Below, in pieces: positions 39,452 to 49,107 of a stretch of DNA of 64,000 nucleotides (position 1 is the stretch's first letter; every line of letters begins with the position of its first letter). The notes under the pieces are model-generated. The model made no database searches, was not told the origin of the DNA, and worked only from the letters and a program-made list of their open reading frames with translations. A program made the translations under genes and the position numbers. Source of the DNA: an uncultured Collinsella sp. (GTDB lineage Bacteria > Actinomycetota > Coriobacteriia > Coriobacteriales > Coriobacteriaceae); the NCBI GenBank assembly GCA_959606065.1, contig CAUHHV010000007.1, positions 29,119 through 93,118 on the forward strand, read 5' to 3'.

Positions 39452-40813
39452 ATGGATACTGTTCTGAGCGTTCTCTCATCGGTCTTTTGGGGCCTGCTGA
39501 TGCTTTCCGTCCTCGTGTTTTTGCACGAGGGCGGCCACTTTTTGGCGGCGCGTGCCTGCGGCGTCCGTGTGACCGAGTTCTTTTTGGGCCTGCCGTGCCG
39601 CTTTGACATCCATTACACGTCGCGTCGCATTGGAACCAAGTTTGGCGTGACCCCGCTGCTGCTGGGTGGCTACGCTGCCATCTGCGGTATGGATCCGACC
39701 GATGTCTCCTGCGCCGATCGCGTGCTCGCGGCTATCTACCGTCATGGTCGCGTGACCGTGGCCGACCTTGCTGTCGAGCTCGAGCTTTCCGAGGAGGATG
39801 TGCTCGAGGCTTGTGCTCTGTTGCTGGGCTGGGGCTCCATCGCTCCCTGGTATGAGGAAGGGGAGAAACCCTCGCCGAGCTACTATCCCACCAAGTATCA
39901 GACGCTGCCGCGAGACGCGGCGGGTTACACCACCTTTGACGGCCGCCGGTTCGATCGAGAGCATGCGACTGCCGAGGGCGATGTGTGGGAGCTGCCGTGC
40001 GGCGAGGCTGATTTCTTGGCGCAAGAGCGCTCGCACACTTATCTTGGCCAGGGCTTTCTCAAGCGCGCCTTTATGCTGCTCGCGGGCATTCTCGTCAATA
40101 TCCTGACGGGTTTTTTGCTGCTTATGAGCATCTATTCCATTGCGGGCGTCACCGTGCCGATCGATACCAACGTGATCGGTCAGGTTGACGAGGGGTCTAT
40201 TGCCGCCAAGGCGGGTATCGAGGCTGGTGATGCGATCCTTTCGGTTGACGGTGTATCGTGCTCCACATGGATGAACGTTTACGATGCCATCGGCAAGGCC
40301 GCCGGTAAGGACGATATCGCCATCGAGTACGAGCGTGACGGCAAGCAGCATTCGACCACGGTTGCGCTCAAAGAGGACGAGCGCCTAGGTGTGTATGCCT
40401 CTACGCAGGTAGTCCGTTTGGACCCCATCACCTCGGCGCGTCTGTCATTCTCCTATGTTGTGCAGACCGCGGAGGGCGTGATGCGCCTGCTCCAGCCGCA
40501 GCATACGATGGAGATTCTCGATCAGTCTTCTTCGATCGTGGGTATTAGCGTTATGTCCTCACAGGCTGCTGCTGCCGGTCCTGCCACATTCCTTTCGTTT
40601 GCCGCCCTCATTTCGTTCTCGCTTGGCTTTATGAACCTGCTGCCCATCCCACCACTCGATGGCGGCAAGCTGGTCATCGAGATCATTCAAAAGATTGTGG
40701 GCCGCGAGCTTCCGCTCAAGGTCCAGACGATTGTGAGCTATGTGGGCATCGCGCTCTTTGTGCTGCTGTTTGTCTATATGCTTCGTTCCGACATCCTTCG
40801 ATTTATTCTGTAG
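39452..40813 (+). CDS. rseP: RIP site-2 metalloprotease (RseP-like) with a large insert
   Basis: An intramembrane zinc protease of about 453 residues. The HEXXH motif is H25-E-G-G-H29 in a hydrophobic segment; a PDZ domain (VDEGSIAAKAGIEAGD) and the LLPIPPLDGGKL motif (Asp ligand) follow. Between GGY (72-74) and FLKRAFMLLAGILVN (from 202) there are about 125 residues instead of the usual 30 or so. Residues about 87-133 of this insert look like a winged helix. Start: TAAGGA abuts a TTG at 39437 and is 15 bases from ATG 39452, so the exact start is uncertain. It lies between dxr and ispG, the common order. Confidence 0.92.
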   Translation: MDTVLSVLSSVFWGLLMLSVLVFLHEGGHFLAARACGVRVTEFFLGLPCRFDIHYTSRRIGTKFGVTPLLLGGYAAICGMDPTDVSCADRVLAAIYRHGRVTVADLAVELELSEEDVLEACALLLGWGSIAPWYEEGEKPSPSYYPTKYQTLPRDAAGYTTFDGRRFDREHATAEGDVWELPCGEADFLAQERSHTYLGQGFLKRAFMLLAGILVNILTGFLLLMSIYSIAGVTVPIDTNVIGQVDEGSIAAKAGIEAGDAILSVDGVSCSTWMNVYDAIGKAAGKDDIAIEYERDGKQHSTTVALKEDERLGVYASTQVVRLDPITSARLSFSYVVQTAEGVMRLLQPQHTMEILDQSSSIVGISVMSSQAAAAGPATFLSFAALISFSLGFMNLLPIPPLDGGKLVIEIIQKIVGRELPLKVQTIVSYVGIALFVLLFVYMLRSDILRFIL

Positions 40814-40826
40814 GGGAGTGTTTGGA

Positions 40827-41909
40827 TTGTCTTTATCCCATCCTTTGCCTCGCGATTTGACGCGCCCCGTGCATGTGGGCGGTGTGCAGATCGGTGGCGG
40901 TGCGCCGGTGGTGGTCCAATCCATGACCTGCACCGATACCGCTGATGCCAAGGCAACACTTGCGCAAGTGTGCGCGTTGGCGCAGGCTGGCTGCGATATC
41001 GTGCGTGTGAGCGTGCCCACTGAGGCCGCGCTTGAGGGTTTCCGCACCATCTGTGCCGAGTCTCCGGTGCCAATCGTTGCCGATATCCACTTTAACCACA
41101 AGCTGGCCATTGGCGCTGTGGAGGCCGGTGCCGCCAAGCTCCGCATCAATCCCGGTAATATCGGCGATTGGGCCAAGGTCGATGCTGTCATCGATGCCGC
41201 GGGTGCTGCGGGCTGCGCAATTCGCATCGGTGTCAACGCTGGTTCGCTTGAGCAGGATATCGCCGAGCGCGACGACCTCACGCAGCCCGAAAAGCTCGTG
41301 ATGTCGAGCGAGCGCTTCGTCAAGCACTTTGAGGACCGCGGCTTTACGAACATTGTGCTTTCGGCCAAGGCCCATAGCGTGCAAACGACGCTCGATACCT
41401 ATCGAGCCCTGTCGCGTGAGATTCCCCACGTTCCGCTTCACCTGGGCGTGACGGAGGCGGGGACCAAGCTCCAGGGCACCATCAAGAGCTCTGTAGGCTT
41501 GGGTATCTTGCTTTCCGAAGGCATTGGCGACACCATGCGTGTGTCGCTCACAGCCGATCCGGTTGAGGAGCCGCCGGTTGCCTGGGGTATTCTGCAGTCG
41601 TTGGGCCTGCGTCGCCGTGGCCCCGAGATTGTCTCGTGCCCCACGTGCGCCCGCTGCCAGGTTAACCTTATTCCCATTGCCGAGGAAGTAACCGAGCGGC
41701 TTAAGAACTATACCGCGCCGCTTTCGATTGCCGTTATGGGATGTGCCGTTAATGGCCCCGGCGAGGCTTCTGATGCCGACCTGGGCGTTGCTTGCGGACG
41801 TGGTCAGGCCTTGCTCTTTTCGCATGGCCAGATCATTGGTAAAGTAGCTGAGGACCAAATTGTCGACGCGCTTATGGCAGAGGTCGACAAGCTTATTGAG
41901 GAGAAATAA
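40827..41909 (+). CDS. ispG: 4-hydroxy-3-methylbut-2-en-1-yl diphosphate synthase
   Basis: A 360-residue [4Fe-4S] enzyme of the MEP pathway. MTCTDTADAKAT, ADIHFNHKLA and KLRINPGNIG are N-domain landmarks; cluster ligands lie in SCPTCARCQ and the AVMGCAVNGPGEA segment. TTG 40827 has GGGGAG eight bases upstream; GTG 40818 is the other possibility. proS starts immediately after the stop. Confidence 0.96.
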   Translation: MSLSHPLPRDLTRPVHVGGVQIGGGAPVVVQSMTCTDTADAKATLAQVCALAQAGCDIVRVSVPTEAALEGFRTICAESPVPIVADIHFNHKLAIGAVEAGAAKLRINPGNIGDWAKVDAVIDAAGAAGCAIRIGVNAGSLEQDIAERDDLTQPEKLVMSSERFVKHFEDRGFTNIVLSAKAHSVQTTLDTYRALSREIPHVPLHLGVTEAGTKLQGTIKSSVGLGILLSEGIGDTMRVSLTADPVEEPPVAWGILQSLGLRRRGPEIVSCPTCARCQVNLIPIAEEVTERLKNYTAPLSIAVMGCAVNGPGEASDADLGVACGRGQALLFSHGQIIGKVAEDQIVDALMAEVDKLIEEK

Positions 41910-43631
<1,722 letters not shown>

Positions 43632-43661
43632 TCGACGATTTCGCTTGTAGTTCGATATGTG

Positions 43662-43714
43662 GGACGGCCCCGCATTTCTCCAATCGGGGAGATGCGGGGC
43701 CGTCCTATTATCTT
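43662..43714 (+). terminator. Terminator of the pyrH-proS operon
   Basis: GGACGGCCCCGCAT / ATGCGGGGCCGTCC form a perfect 14-bp stem with a 16-base loop, followed by TATTATCTT. The T-run is broken but the stem is very stable. Confidence 0.75.
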
Positions 43715-43734
43715 GTAGCATCTTCGATATCTAA

Positions 43735-43776
43735 AAGGAAAACCCCACAGCCCATGCGAGCTGCGGGGTTTTCCTT
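43735..43776. terminator. Bidirectional terminator between convergent genes
   Basis: AAGGAAAACCCCACAGC (43735-43751) and GCTGCGGGGTTTTCCTT (43760-43776) are near-perfect inverted arms. T-runs lie on both sides, so it can stop proS read-through and the minus-strand kinase transcript. One position pairs as G-U only in minus-strand RNA. Confidence 0.85.
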
Positions 43777-43808
43777 GTGCCTCCGATGCGAAATAAATCG
43801 CTCAGATA

Positions 43809-44573
43809 TTACTGATAATCGACGACGTCGATCCAGTTCTTCAGGAACTCATCGTTCACGTTGCGATTACGAGCGAGCTCGGAAGCGGCGACGATGCTCG
43901 TCCACTGACGCACGACCTGCATGGGCATGTCGGCACGGTCGCAGTAGAGCTCCAGGTAGGCCTCGGCCTGGTCCTTGCTGTTGAGGGCAAAGAGCAGGTA
44001 GGTGGTGGCAACGTCGGCAGCAGGGGAGCCCTGGGTGGCGTGTGCCCAGTCGCACACATAGAGCTGGCCGTCGTCGCCGACGATGACGTTGGAGGGGTTG
44101 AAGTCGCCGTGGCAGACCTTGAACTCCTTGGTCATGCCGTCCAGACGCTCCTGAAGGTTGTAGCGCGTGGTGGCATTGAGCTGATCAAGGCTGTCGATCA
44201 TGCGGGCGAACTTGTCGCGCTGACGGTTGAGCAGCGGGGAGGTGTAGCCGTGGATCTCGATCTGGAGGTCGACGAACATCTCGAGGTACTCACCAAAGCG
44301 CTGGGGCTCGGCAGTCATCTTCTCGGCAAGGGTGGTGCCCGGAACCTTCTCGGTCACGAGCGCCCAGCCGTTGGCGTTCTCGAGCTGGGAAACCTCGAGA
44401 GCCTTGGGGCTGCGGATGCCGCACTCATTGATGCGGGCAAGATTCAAAGCCTCGTTGAACACGTCGGAGACAGGCTTGGTCTCGTTAAAGACCTTGACGA
44501 TCTTGTCGCCCAGGTCGTAAACGACCTTGTTGCCACGGCGGACGAGCTCGGTCTTGGAATCGGGTAGCAGCAT
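43809..44573 (-). CDS. Aminoglycoside-phosphotransferase-like kinase of unknown substrate
   Basis: A 254-residue protein with a kinase-like APH fold. The Brenner-type motif is CHGDFNPSNVIVGDDG, then CDWAHATQG replaces the usual DWE/DFG metal site. The Lys of the N-lobe is likely in DKIVKVFNETKP. APH-like proteins phosphorylate antibiotics, choline, sugars or other small molecules; nothing here identifies the substrate, and resistance should not be assumed. It follows adhE on the same strand with a GC-rich hairpin between them. AAAGGAT precedes the ATG. Confidence 0.85.
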   Translation of the reverse strand: MLLPDSKTELVRRGNKVVYDLGDKIVKVFNETKPVSDVFNEALNLARINECGIRSPKALEVSQLENANGWALVTEKVPGTTLAEKMTAEPQRFGEYLEMFVDLQIEIHGYTSPLLNRQRDKFARMIDSLDQLNATTRYNLQERLDGMTKEFKVCHGDFNPSNVIVGDDGQLYVCDWAHATQGSPAADVATTYLLFALNSKDQAEAYLELYCDRADMPMQVVRQWTSIVAASELARNRNVNDEFLKNWIDVVDYQ

Positions 44574-44606
44574 GGTTGCATCCTTTCAACGATGCGATAG
44601 AAGCGA

Positions 44607-44643
44607 CGGCGGGGGTGTGTGAAACACCCGTGCACCCCCGCCG
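44607..44643 (-). other. GC-rich hairpin between adhE and the APH-like gene
   Basis: CGGCGGGGGTG / CACCCCCGCCG, an 11-bp perfect stem. In the minus transcript the T-run lies before, not after, the hairpin, so it is not a normal intrinsic terminator. It could protect an RNA end or lower expression of the second gene. Confidence 0.5.
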
Positions 44644-44662
44644 CAAAAAACCGTGCTAAAAA

Positions 44663-47311
44663 CTAGCAGACGGCGTAGTCCTGGGGCTCGCGGCCGTAGT
44701 AGGCGTCCAGGTAGAGCTCCTTGATCTCGCTCATGAGCGGGTAGCGCGGGTTAGCGCCGGTGCACTGGTCGTTGAATGCCTGCTCGGTCATCTCGTCGAG
44801 GGTGTCGAGGAAGTACTGCTCGTCAACACCGTAGTCGGCGATGGTCTTCTTGACACCGATGAAGTCCTTGAGCTCCTCGAGCTTCGTGATGAAGTTCTCG
44901 AAGACCTCCTTGTCGTCCTTGCCCTCGATGCCGCAGTACTTGGCCATCTCGGCGTAGTTGTGCAGCGCGTTGGGGTAAGGATACTGGGAGAAGGTACCCA
45001 TCTTGACGGGAGCCTCGGCGGCGTTGTAGCGCATGACGCGGGTCAGGATGACGGCGTTAGCGATGCCGTGGGGCAGGTGATGGAAAGCGCCGAGCTTGTG
45101 AGCCATGGAGTGGTTGAGGCCCAGGAAGGCGTTGGCGAAGGCCATACCGGCCATGCAGGAGGCGTTGTGCATCTCCTCGCGGGCGTGCGGGTCCTTGGCG
45201 CCGTTCGTGAAGCTGGAGGGCAGGTTCTCAAAGACGAGCTTGGCAGCGCGCTCGGAGAGGCCCTTGGTGTAGTCGGAAGCCATGATGGAGACGTAGGACT
45301 CGATGGCGTGGGTCATGACGTCGATGCCGGAGGCAGCGGTCAGGCCGCGCGGGGCGGTCATGCAGTTGTCGGCGTCGACGATAGCCATGTTGGGGAGCAG
45401 CGCGTAGTCGGCGAGCGGCCACTTGATGCCGGTCTCCTTGTCGGTGATGATGGCGAACGGCGTGCACTCGGAGCCGGTACCCGAGGAGGTCGGGACGGCG
45501 ACGAAGTAGGCCTTCTTGCCCATCTCGGGGAAGGTGAAGATACGCTTGCGGATGTCCATGAAGTCCATGGCCATGTCCTCAAACTTGCACTCGGGGTGCT
45601 CGTACATCATCCACATGATCTTGCCGGCGTCCATAGCGGAGCCACCGCCGACGGCGATGATGACGTCCGGCTCAAAGAGAGCCATCTGCTTGGCGCCGCG
45701 ACGTGCGCACTGCAGCGACGGATCGGGCTCGACGTCGTAGAAGCAGTCGTGGGCGATGCCCATCTCGTCGAGCTTGGCCTCGATGGCGCGGGTGTTGCCA
45801 TTCTTGAAGAGGAACTGGTCGGTAACGATGAAGGCGCGCTTCTTGCCCATGACGTTGCCCAGCTCGTCGAGGGCGACGGGCGTGGAACCCTTCTTGAAGT
45901 AGACCTTCTCGGGAGCGCGGAACCACAGCATGTTCTCACGGCGCTCGGCCACAGTCTTAACGTTGATCAAGTGCTTCACCCCAACGTTCTCGGAGACGGA
46001 GTTGCCGCCCCAGGAGCCGCAGCCCAGGGTCAGAGACGGCTTCATGCCAAAGTTGTACAGGTCACCGATGCCACCGTGCGAGGACGGGGTGTTGATGACG
46101 ATGCGGCAGGCCTTCATGACATGCTCGAACAGGCTGATCTTCTCGGCCTGGGCGGGGTGCACGTACAGAGAGGCGGTGTGGCCCGGGCCACCGGCGAGCA
46201 CCAGGTGCTCGGCCTTGTCGACGGCCTCCTGGAAGTCCTTGGCGTGGTACATGGCCAGGACCGGGGAGAGCTTCTCGTGGGAGAACTCCTCCTTGGCGGG
46301 GTCGGTGGAGGTGACCTCGGCGATCAGGATCTTAGTCTTGGCGGGAACCTCGATGCCGGCGAGCTCGGCGATCTTGGCGGCAGCCATGCCGGGGATGCGG
46401 TGATCGAGGGCGCCGTTCTTGAACATGGCGGCACGCAGGGCCTCCATCTCGGCACCCTGCTTGACGAAGTAGCAGCCGCGCTTCTGGAACTCGGCCTTGA
46501 CCTGGTCGTAGATGGTGTCGATGACGGTCACGGACTGCTCGGAAGCGCAGATCATGCCGTTGTCGAAGGTCTTGGAGTGGATGATGGAGTTGACTGCGAG
46601 CAGAACGTCGGCGGTGTCGTCGATGACGACCGGGGTGTTACCGGCGCCAACGCCCAGGGCGGGCTTGCCCGAGGAGTAGGCGGCCTTGACCATGCCCGGG
46701 CCACCGGTGGCGAGGATGATGTCGACGTCGCGCATGACCATGTTAGTCAGCTCGATGGAGGGGACATCGACCCAGCCGATGATGCCCTCGGGGGCGCCGG
46801 CCTTGACGGCGGCGTCAAGCACGAGCTTGGCGGCGGCGATGGTGCACTTGGCGGCAGCCGGGTGCGGGGAGATGATGATGGCGTTGCGGGTCTTCAGGCA
46901 GATCAGCGTCTTGAAGATCGCGGTGGAGGTGGGGTTGGTCGTCGGGATGACGGCGCCCACGATGCCGATGGGCTCGGCGATCTTGGTGATGCCGTAAGCC
47001 TCGTCGCGCTCCAGGACACCACAGGTCTTGGTATTCTTGTAAGCGTTGTAGATGTACTCTGCGGCGTAGTGGTTCTTGATGACCTTGTCCTCAAGAACGC
47101 CGCGGCCGGTCTCCTCGATGGCCATCTTCGCCAACGGGATACGAGCCTTGTTGGCGGCCATGGCGGCCTCATAGAAGATCTTGTCGACCTGCTCCTGCGT
47201 GTACGTAGCAAAAAGCGCCTGGGCCTCTCGCATCTGAGCGAGCTTAGCCTCAAGCGCCTCTACGTTGTCCACAATTGCGGGAGTAGTGTTTTCCGGTGAC
47301 TTTTTCACCAT
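44663..47311 (-). CDS. adhE: Bifunctional acetaldehyde-CoA / alcohol dehydrogenase AdhE
   Basis: An 882-residue fusion enzyme that reduces acetyl-CoA to ethanol, reoxidising two NADH in fermentation. Residues 1 to about 440 are the aldehyde dehydrogenase part, with the catalytic Cys in NGMICASEQSVTV. From about 460 the iron alcohol dehydrogenase begins; metal ligands lie in LNHSMAHKLGAFHHLPHG and the GGGSAMDAGK nucleotide loop is present. AAGGAGAC lies before the ATG. The gene is monocistronic or paired with the APH-like gene. AdhE usually forms spirosomes; that is family knowledge. Confidence 0.97.
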   Translation of the reverse strand: MVKKSPENTTPAIVDNVEALEAKLAQMREAQALFATYTQEQVDKIFYEAAMAANKARIPLAKMAIEETGRGVLEDKVIKNHYAAEYIYNAYKNTKTCGVLERDEAYGITKIAEPIGIVGAVIPTTNPTSTAIFKTLICLKTRNAIIISPHPAAAKCTIAAAKLVLDAAVKAGAPEGIIGWVDVPSIELTNMVMRDVDIILATGGPGMVKAAYSSGKPALGVGAGNTPVVIDDTADVLLAVNSIIHSKTFDNGMICASEQSVTVIDTIYDQVKAEFQKRGCYFVKQGAEMEALRAAMFKNGALDHRIPGMAAAKIAELAGIEVPAKTKILIAEVTSTDPAKEEFSHEKLSPVLAMYHAKDFQEAVDKAEHLVLAGGPGHTASLYVHPAQAEKISLFEHVMKACRIVINTPSSHGGIGDLYNFGMKPSLTLGCGSWGGNSVSENVGVKHLINVKTVAERRENMLWFRAPEKVYFKKGSTPVALDELGNVMGKKRAFIVTDQFLFKNGNTRAIEAKLDEMGIAHDCFYDVEPDPSLQCARRGAKQMALFEPDVIIAVGGGSAMDAGKIMWMMYEHPECKFEDMAMDFMDIRKRIFTFPEMGKKAYFVAVPTSSGTGSECTPFAIITDKETGIKWPLADYALLPNMAIVDADNCMTAPRGLTAASGIDVMTHAIESYVSIMASDYTKGLSERAAKLVFENLPSSFTNGAKDPHAREEMHNASCMAGMAFANAFLGLNHSMAHKLGAFHHLPHGIANAVILTRVMRYNAAEAPVKMGTFSQYPYPNALHNYAEMAKYCGIEGKDDKEVFENFITKLEELKDFIGVKKTIADYGVDEQYFLDTLDEMTEQAFNDQCTGANPRYPLMSEIKELYLDAYYGREPQDYAVC

Positions 47312-47462
47312 TTGTGTCTCCTTGCGATCGGAGATTTACCCTACGCCTTGCATGATAGCAAGAAATTATTCGGTGAACGGTAAGATTCCCGTAAAAGGCA
47401 CACTAAAACGCTTCAATAAACTGAAGCGTTTTAACTAAAACTATCTGCCTGCTCCACCGCCC
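47312..47462 (-). promoter_or_regulatory. adhE upstream region with a 28-bp palindrome
   Basis: AAAACGCTTCA (47405-47415), six bases, then TGAAGCGTTTT (47422-47432) are perfect 11-base inverted arms about 95-120 bases before the adhE start. There is no convergent gene for it to terminate, so an operator for a redox or carbon regulator is likely. It does not match the Rex consensus well. I cannot place the adhE promoter with confidence. Confidence 0.55.
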
Positions 47463-47513
47463 CGCTCATTGGGGACAGGCTTACATGAGTGCTTTCACTC
47501 ATTTGGGACAGAC
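47463..47513 (+). repeat. Left flanking repeat of the transposase unit
   Basis: Two 18-base motif copies at 47463-47480 and 47496-47513. ATGAGTG (47485-47491), CTTT and CACTCAT (47496-47502) form a 7-bp hairpin, the kind of structure RAYT enzymes bind. Confidence 0.75.
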
Positions 47514-47642
47514 ATCGTTTTGCCATTTTGCCGTTCTGGACCTGTTTTTGCCGCTCATTGGATATAAATAGGTCACAGGCTCAGCATTTCGCGTTCCTTC
47601 TCTCCTTTTAGGTGTTGCCTGTTCAGTTTGAAAGGAGAGATT

Positions 47643-48419
47643 ATGCCCCGATGCGCCCGCGCCGTTTCGCTCACCGGCTATTACCACGTCTTTGACCGTG
47701 GCAACTCCAAGCAGATTATTTTTGAAGATGACTCTGACCGATATCGTTTCTTATCGGACATCTCGGACAGGTTTGCACGCCATAAAGTGGCAGTGTTGGC
47801 TTGGTGCCTTATGGACAACCACTTCCATTTGATGGTTGATGACCCATATGACAACCTTTCAAAGGCAATGCAGTGCGCACTGACGGCGTATGCTAAGTAT
47901 TTCAATGGGAAAACGGGAAGAACGGGCCATCTGTTTGACAATCGCTATTCGCGTGTTGCGGTTGAGTCAGACACACAGGCGGTGCAGCTACTCGATTATA
48001 TCCATCTCAATCCTGTGAAAGGTTCGATCGACTCTCTCGAAGCATACCGCTGGTCAAGCTTTAGGGCATACCAGCTGGGCTATGATCCCTTTGACATCTG
48101 TGATGCGGCCCCTATGCTCGATATTGTCGGTGGCTCCCGTTGCTATTGCGAGCATCTCGAGGAAGTTGCCGGGTGCATCTGGTCAATGGAGGTTCTTCCA
48201 CGCCGGCGGATCCCCGATGAGGAGGCCCTTTCCGTTGCGCGCGAAGTTCTGCCGAGCATAGATCCTTCGCTGCTCAAGGCCCTGCCACGCCCCGAACGCG
48301 ATGCCTGCCTGCTGAGGCTCAGGCGGGCACATCTCACGGTTAAGCAAATTGCCCGTATCACCGGTATCGGCGCCACGAGCGTGACCAAGGCAACTGCAGG
48401 CTGGAAGGATGCAGCGTGA
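47643..48419 (+). CDS. REP-associated tyrosine transposase (Y1 Tnp / IS200-like)
   Basis: A 258-residue single-strand DNA transposase. The HUH metal motif is in LMDNHFHLMVDDP. The likely catalytic Tyr is in ALTAYAKYFNGKTGRTGHLF, followed by FDNRYSRVAVESD typical of RAYTs. The C-terminus LTVKQIARITGIGATSVTKAT looks like a helix-turn-helix. AAAGGAGA lies before the ATG at 47643; a TTG at 47628 overlaps the site and is rejected. The gene is intact. It probably acts on the flanking repeats and related copies elsewhere. Confidence 0.9.
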   Translation: MPRCARAVSLTGYYHVFDRGNSKQIIFEDDSDRYRFLSDISDRFARHKVAVLAWCLMDNHFHLMVDDPYDNLSKAMQCALTAYAKYFNGKTGRTGHLFDNRYSRVAVESDTQAVQLLDYIHLNPVKGSIDSLEAYRWSSFRAYQLGYDPFDICDAAPMLDIVGGSRCYCEHLEEVAGCIWSMEVLPRRRIPDEEALSVAREVLPSIDPSLLKALPRPERDACLLRLRRAHLTVKQIARITGIGATSVTKATAGWKDAA

Positions 48420-48462
48420 GGCAGGAGCCGGAGCCAGTCGGTGTGCCGCTTGCGTGCGCCAT

Positions 48463-48513
48463 GTCTGTCCCCAATGCGTGAAAACACTCATCTAAGTCTG
48501 TCCCCAATGAGTG
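48463..48513 (-). repeat. Right flanking repeat of the transposase unit
   Basis: Inverted relative to the left repeat. Motif copies at 48463-48480 and 48496-48513, again 33 bases apart. Inner arms ATGCGTG and CACTCAT pair with one mismatch. Confidence 0.75.
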
Positions 48514-48519
48514 CAGAAA

Positions 48520-48547
48520 GGCGCCCTCCGTGGGGGAGGACGCCTTT
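48520..48547 (-). terminator. Terminator-like hairpin downstream of rpmB
   Basis: GGCGCCCTCC / GGAGGACGCC form a 10-bp stem with one wobble. In the minus transcript of rpmB it is followed by TTTCT. In plus direction TTTGG follows. It probably ends rpmB, 70 bases after its stop codon. Confidence 0.6.
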
Positions 48548-48615
48548 GGTAAGTTCTATATGAACGCGAGGTCTTTGACCCGGAGAGTCCGAGGTACTTG
48601 TTGGTAAGACCTTAT

Positions 48616-48804
48616 TTAGGAGCGCGCAACCTTGCCGGACTTGAGGCAGGTGGAGCAAACGTTCATCTTGCGACGGTGACCATCGACGACGACGTAAACG
48701 CGCTGGATGTTGGGGCGGAACTTACGGTTGGTGACGCGGTGAGAGTGGCTGATGGAGCGACCGGCAACGGGGTGCTTACCGCAAACTTCGCAAACTTTGG
48801 ACAT
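48616..48804 (-). CDS. rpmB: Large ribosomal subunit protein bL28
   Basis: A 62-residue protein starting MSKVCEVCGKHPVAGRSIS, with CSTCLKSGKV at the end. The two CxxC pairs (C5/C8 and C51/C54 by my count) mark the zinc-binding form. The start at 48804 has AAGGAGGG upstream; a longer frame to 48852 is rejected. It stands alone on the minus strand. Confidence 0.96.
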   Translation of the reverse strand: MSKVCEVCGKHPVAGRSISHSHRVTNRKFRPNIQRVYVVVDGHRRKMNVCSTCLKSGKVARS

Positions 48805-48858
48805 AACTGACCCTCCTTGGGCGACAAACGAACATGTCGCGTTAACAAACAAGCCTGA

Positions 48859-48867
48859 ACTATAGCA
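48859..48867 (-). promoter_or_regulatory. Extended -10 promoter for rpmB
   Basis: On the minus strand the sequence reads TGCTATAGT, an extended -10 element. No good -35 is seen at 17 bases. The leader to the rpmB ATG would be about 48 bases. Confidence 0.5.
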
Positions 48868-49107
48868 CAGAAGCAGCTCCCTGTGCGTAATCTACACAGA
48901 GATATTCCTCTTTTGGCGATAGTGCTCACGCCACGGCCCTGGACGTAGATCCGATTTGCGTGCAGCAGAGGGGATTATGCCAGCTCGTGCGTGCGTTTTC
49001 AAGCTCGTCCCACAAATATATATAGGTTTATGGAGCGCCTGCGCACGTTTACGGATTGTTCTGTATTTATGCTCGCAATTAAGCTCGAGGTTGGCTACAC
49101 TATCCCT
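48868..49107. other. Divergent intergenic region between rpmB and the pyr operon
   Basis: About 240 bases with no gene that I can support. It must hold the pyr promoter. TACACT near 49096 is a possible -10, but no convincing -35 lies 16-18 bases before it. No tRNA-like or riboswitch-like fold was recognised outside the attenuator. Confidence 0.5.

Larger units (their letters stand above)
47463..48513 (+). mobile_element. REP-associated tyrosine transposase unit with inverted flanking repeats
   Basis: A Y1-type transposase gene is flanked by 51-base imperfect inverted repeats (47463-47513 and 48463-48513, about 45 of 51 matching). Each repeat contains two copies of an 18-base motif close to CACTCATTGGGGACAGAC, spaced 33 bases apart. 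Inner bases form an ATGAGTG / CACTCAT hairpin. This is the layout of a RAYT gene with its REP/BIME elements. No target-site duplication was identified. Confidence 0.75.

Noticed and set aside
43809..44573. Antibiotic resistance gene
   Set aside because: Only the general APH fold is visible; the family has many non-resistance members and no mobile element flanks it.
44960..47299. A 779-codon open frame on the plus strand opposite adhE
   Set aside because: The sequence is repetitive in Gly/Val/Asp/His as expected from reversed codons, and adhE itself is fully conserved.
47463..48513. CRISPR array or toxin-antitoxin locus
   Set aside because: There are only two motif copies per side, in inverted orientation, and the gene between is a clear Y1 transposase.
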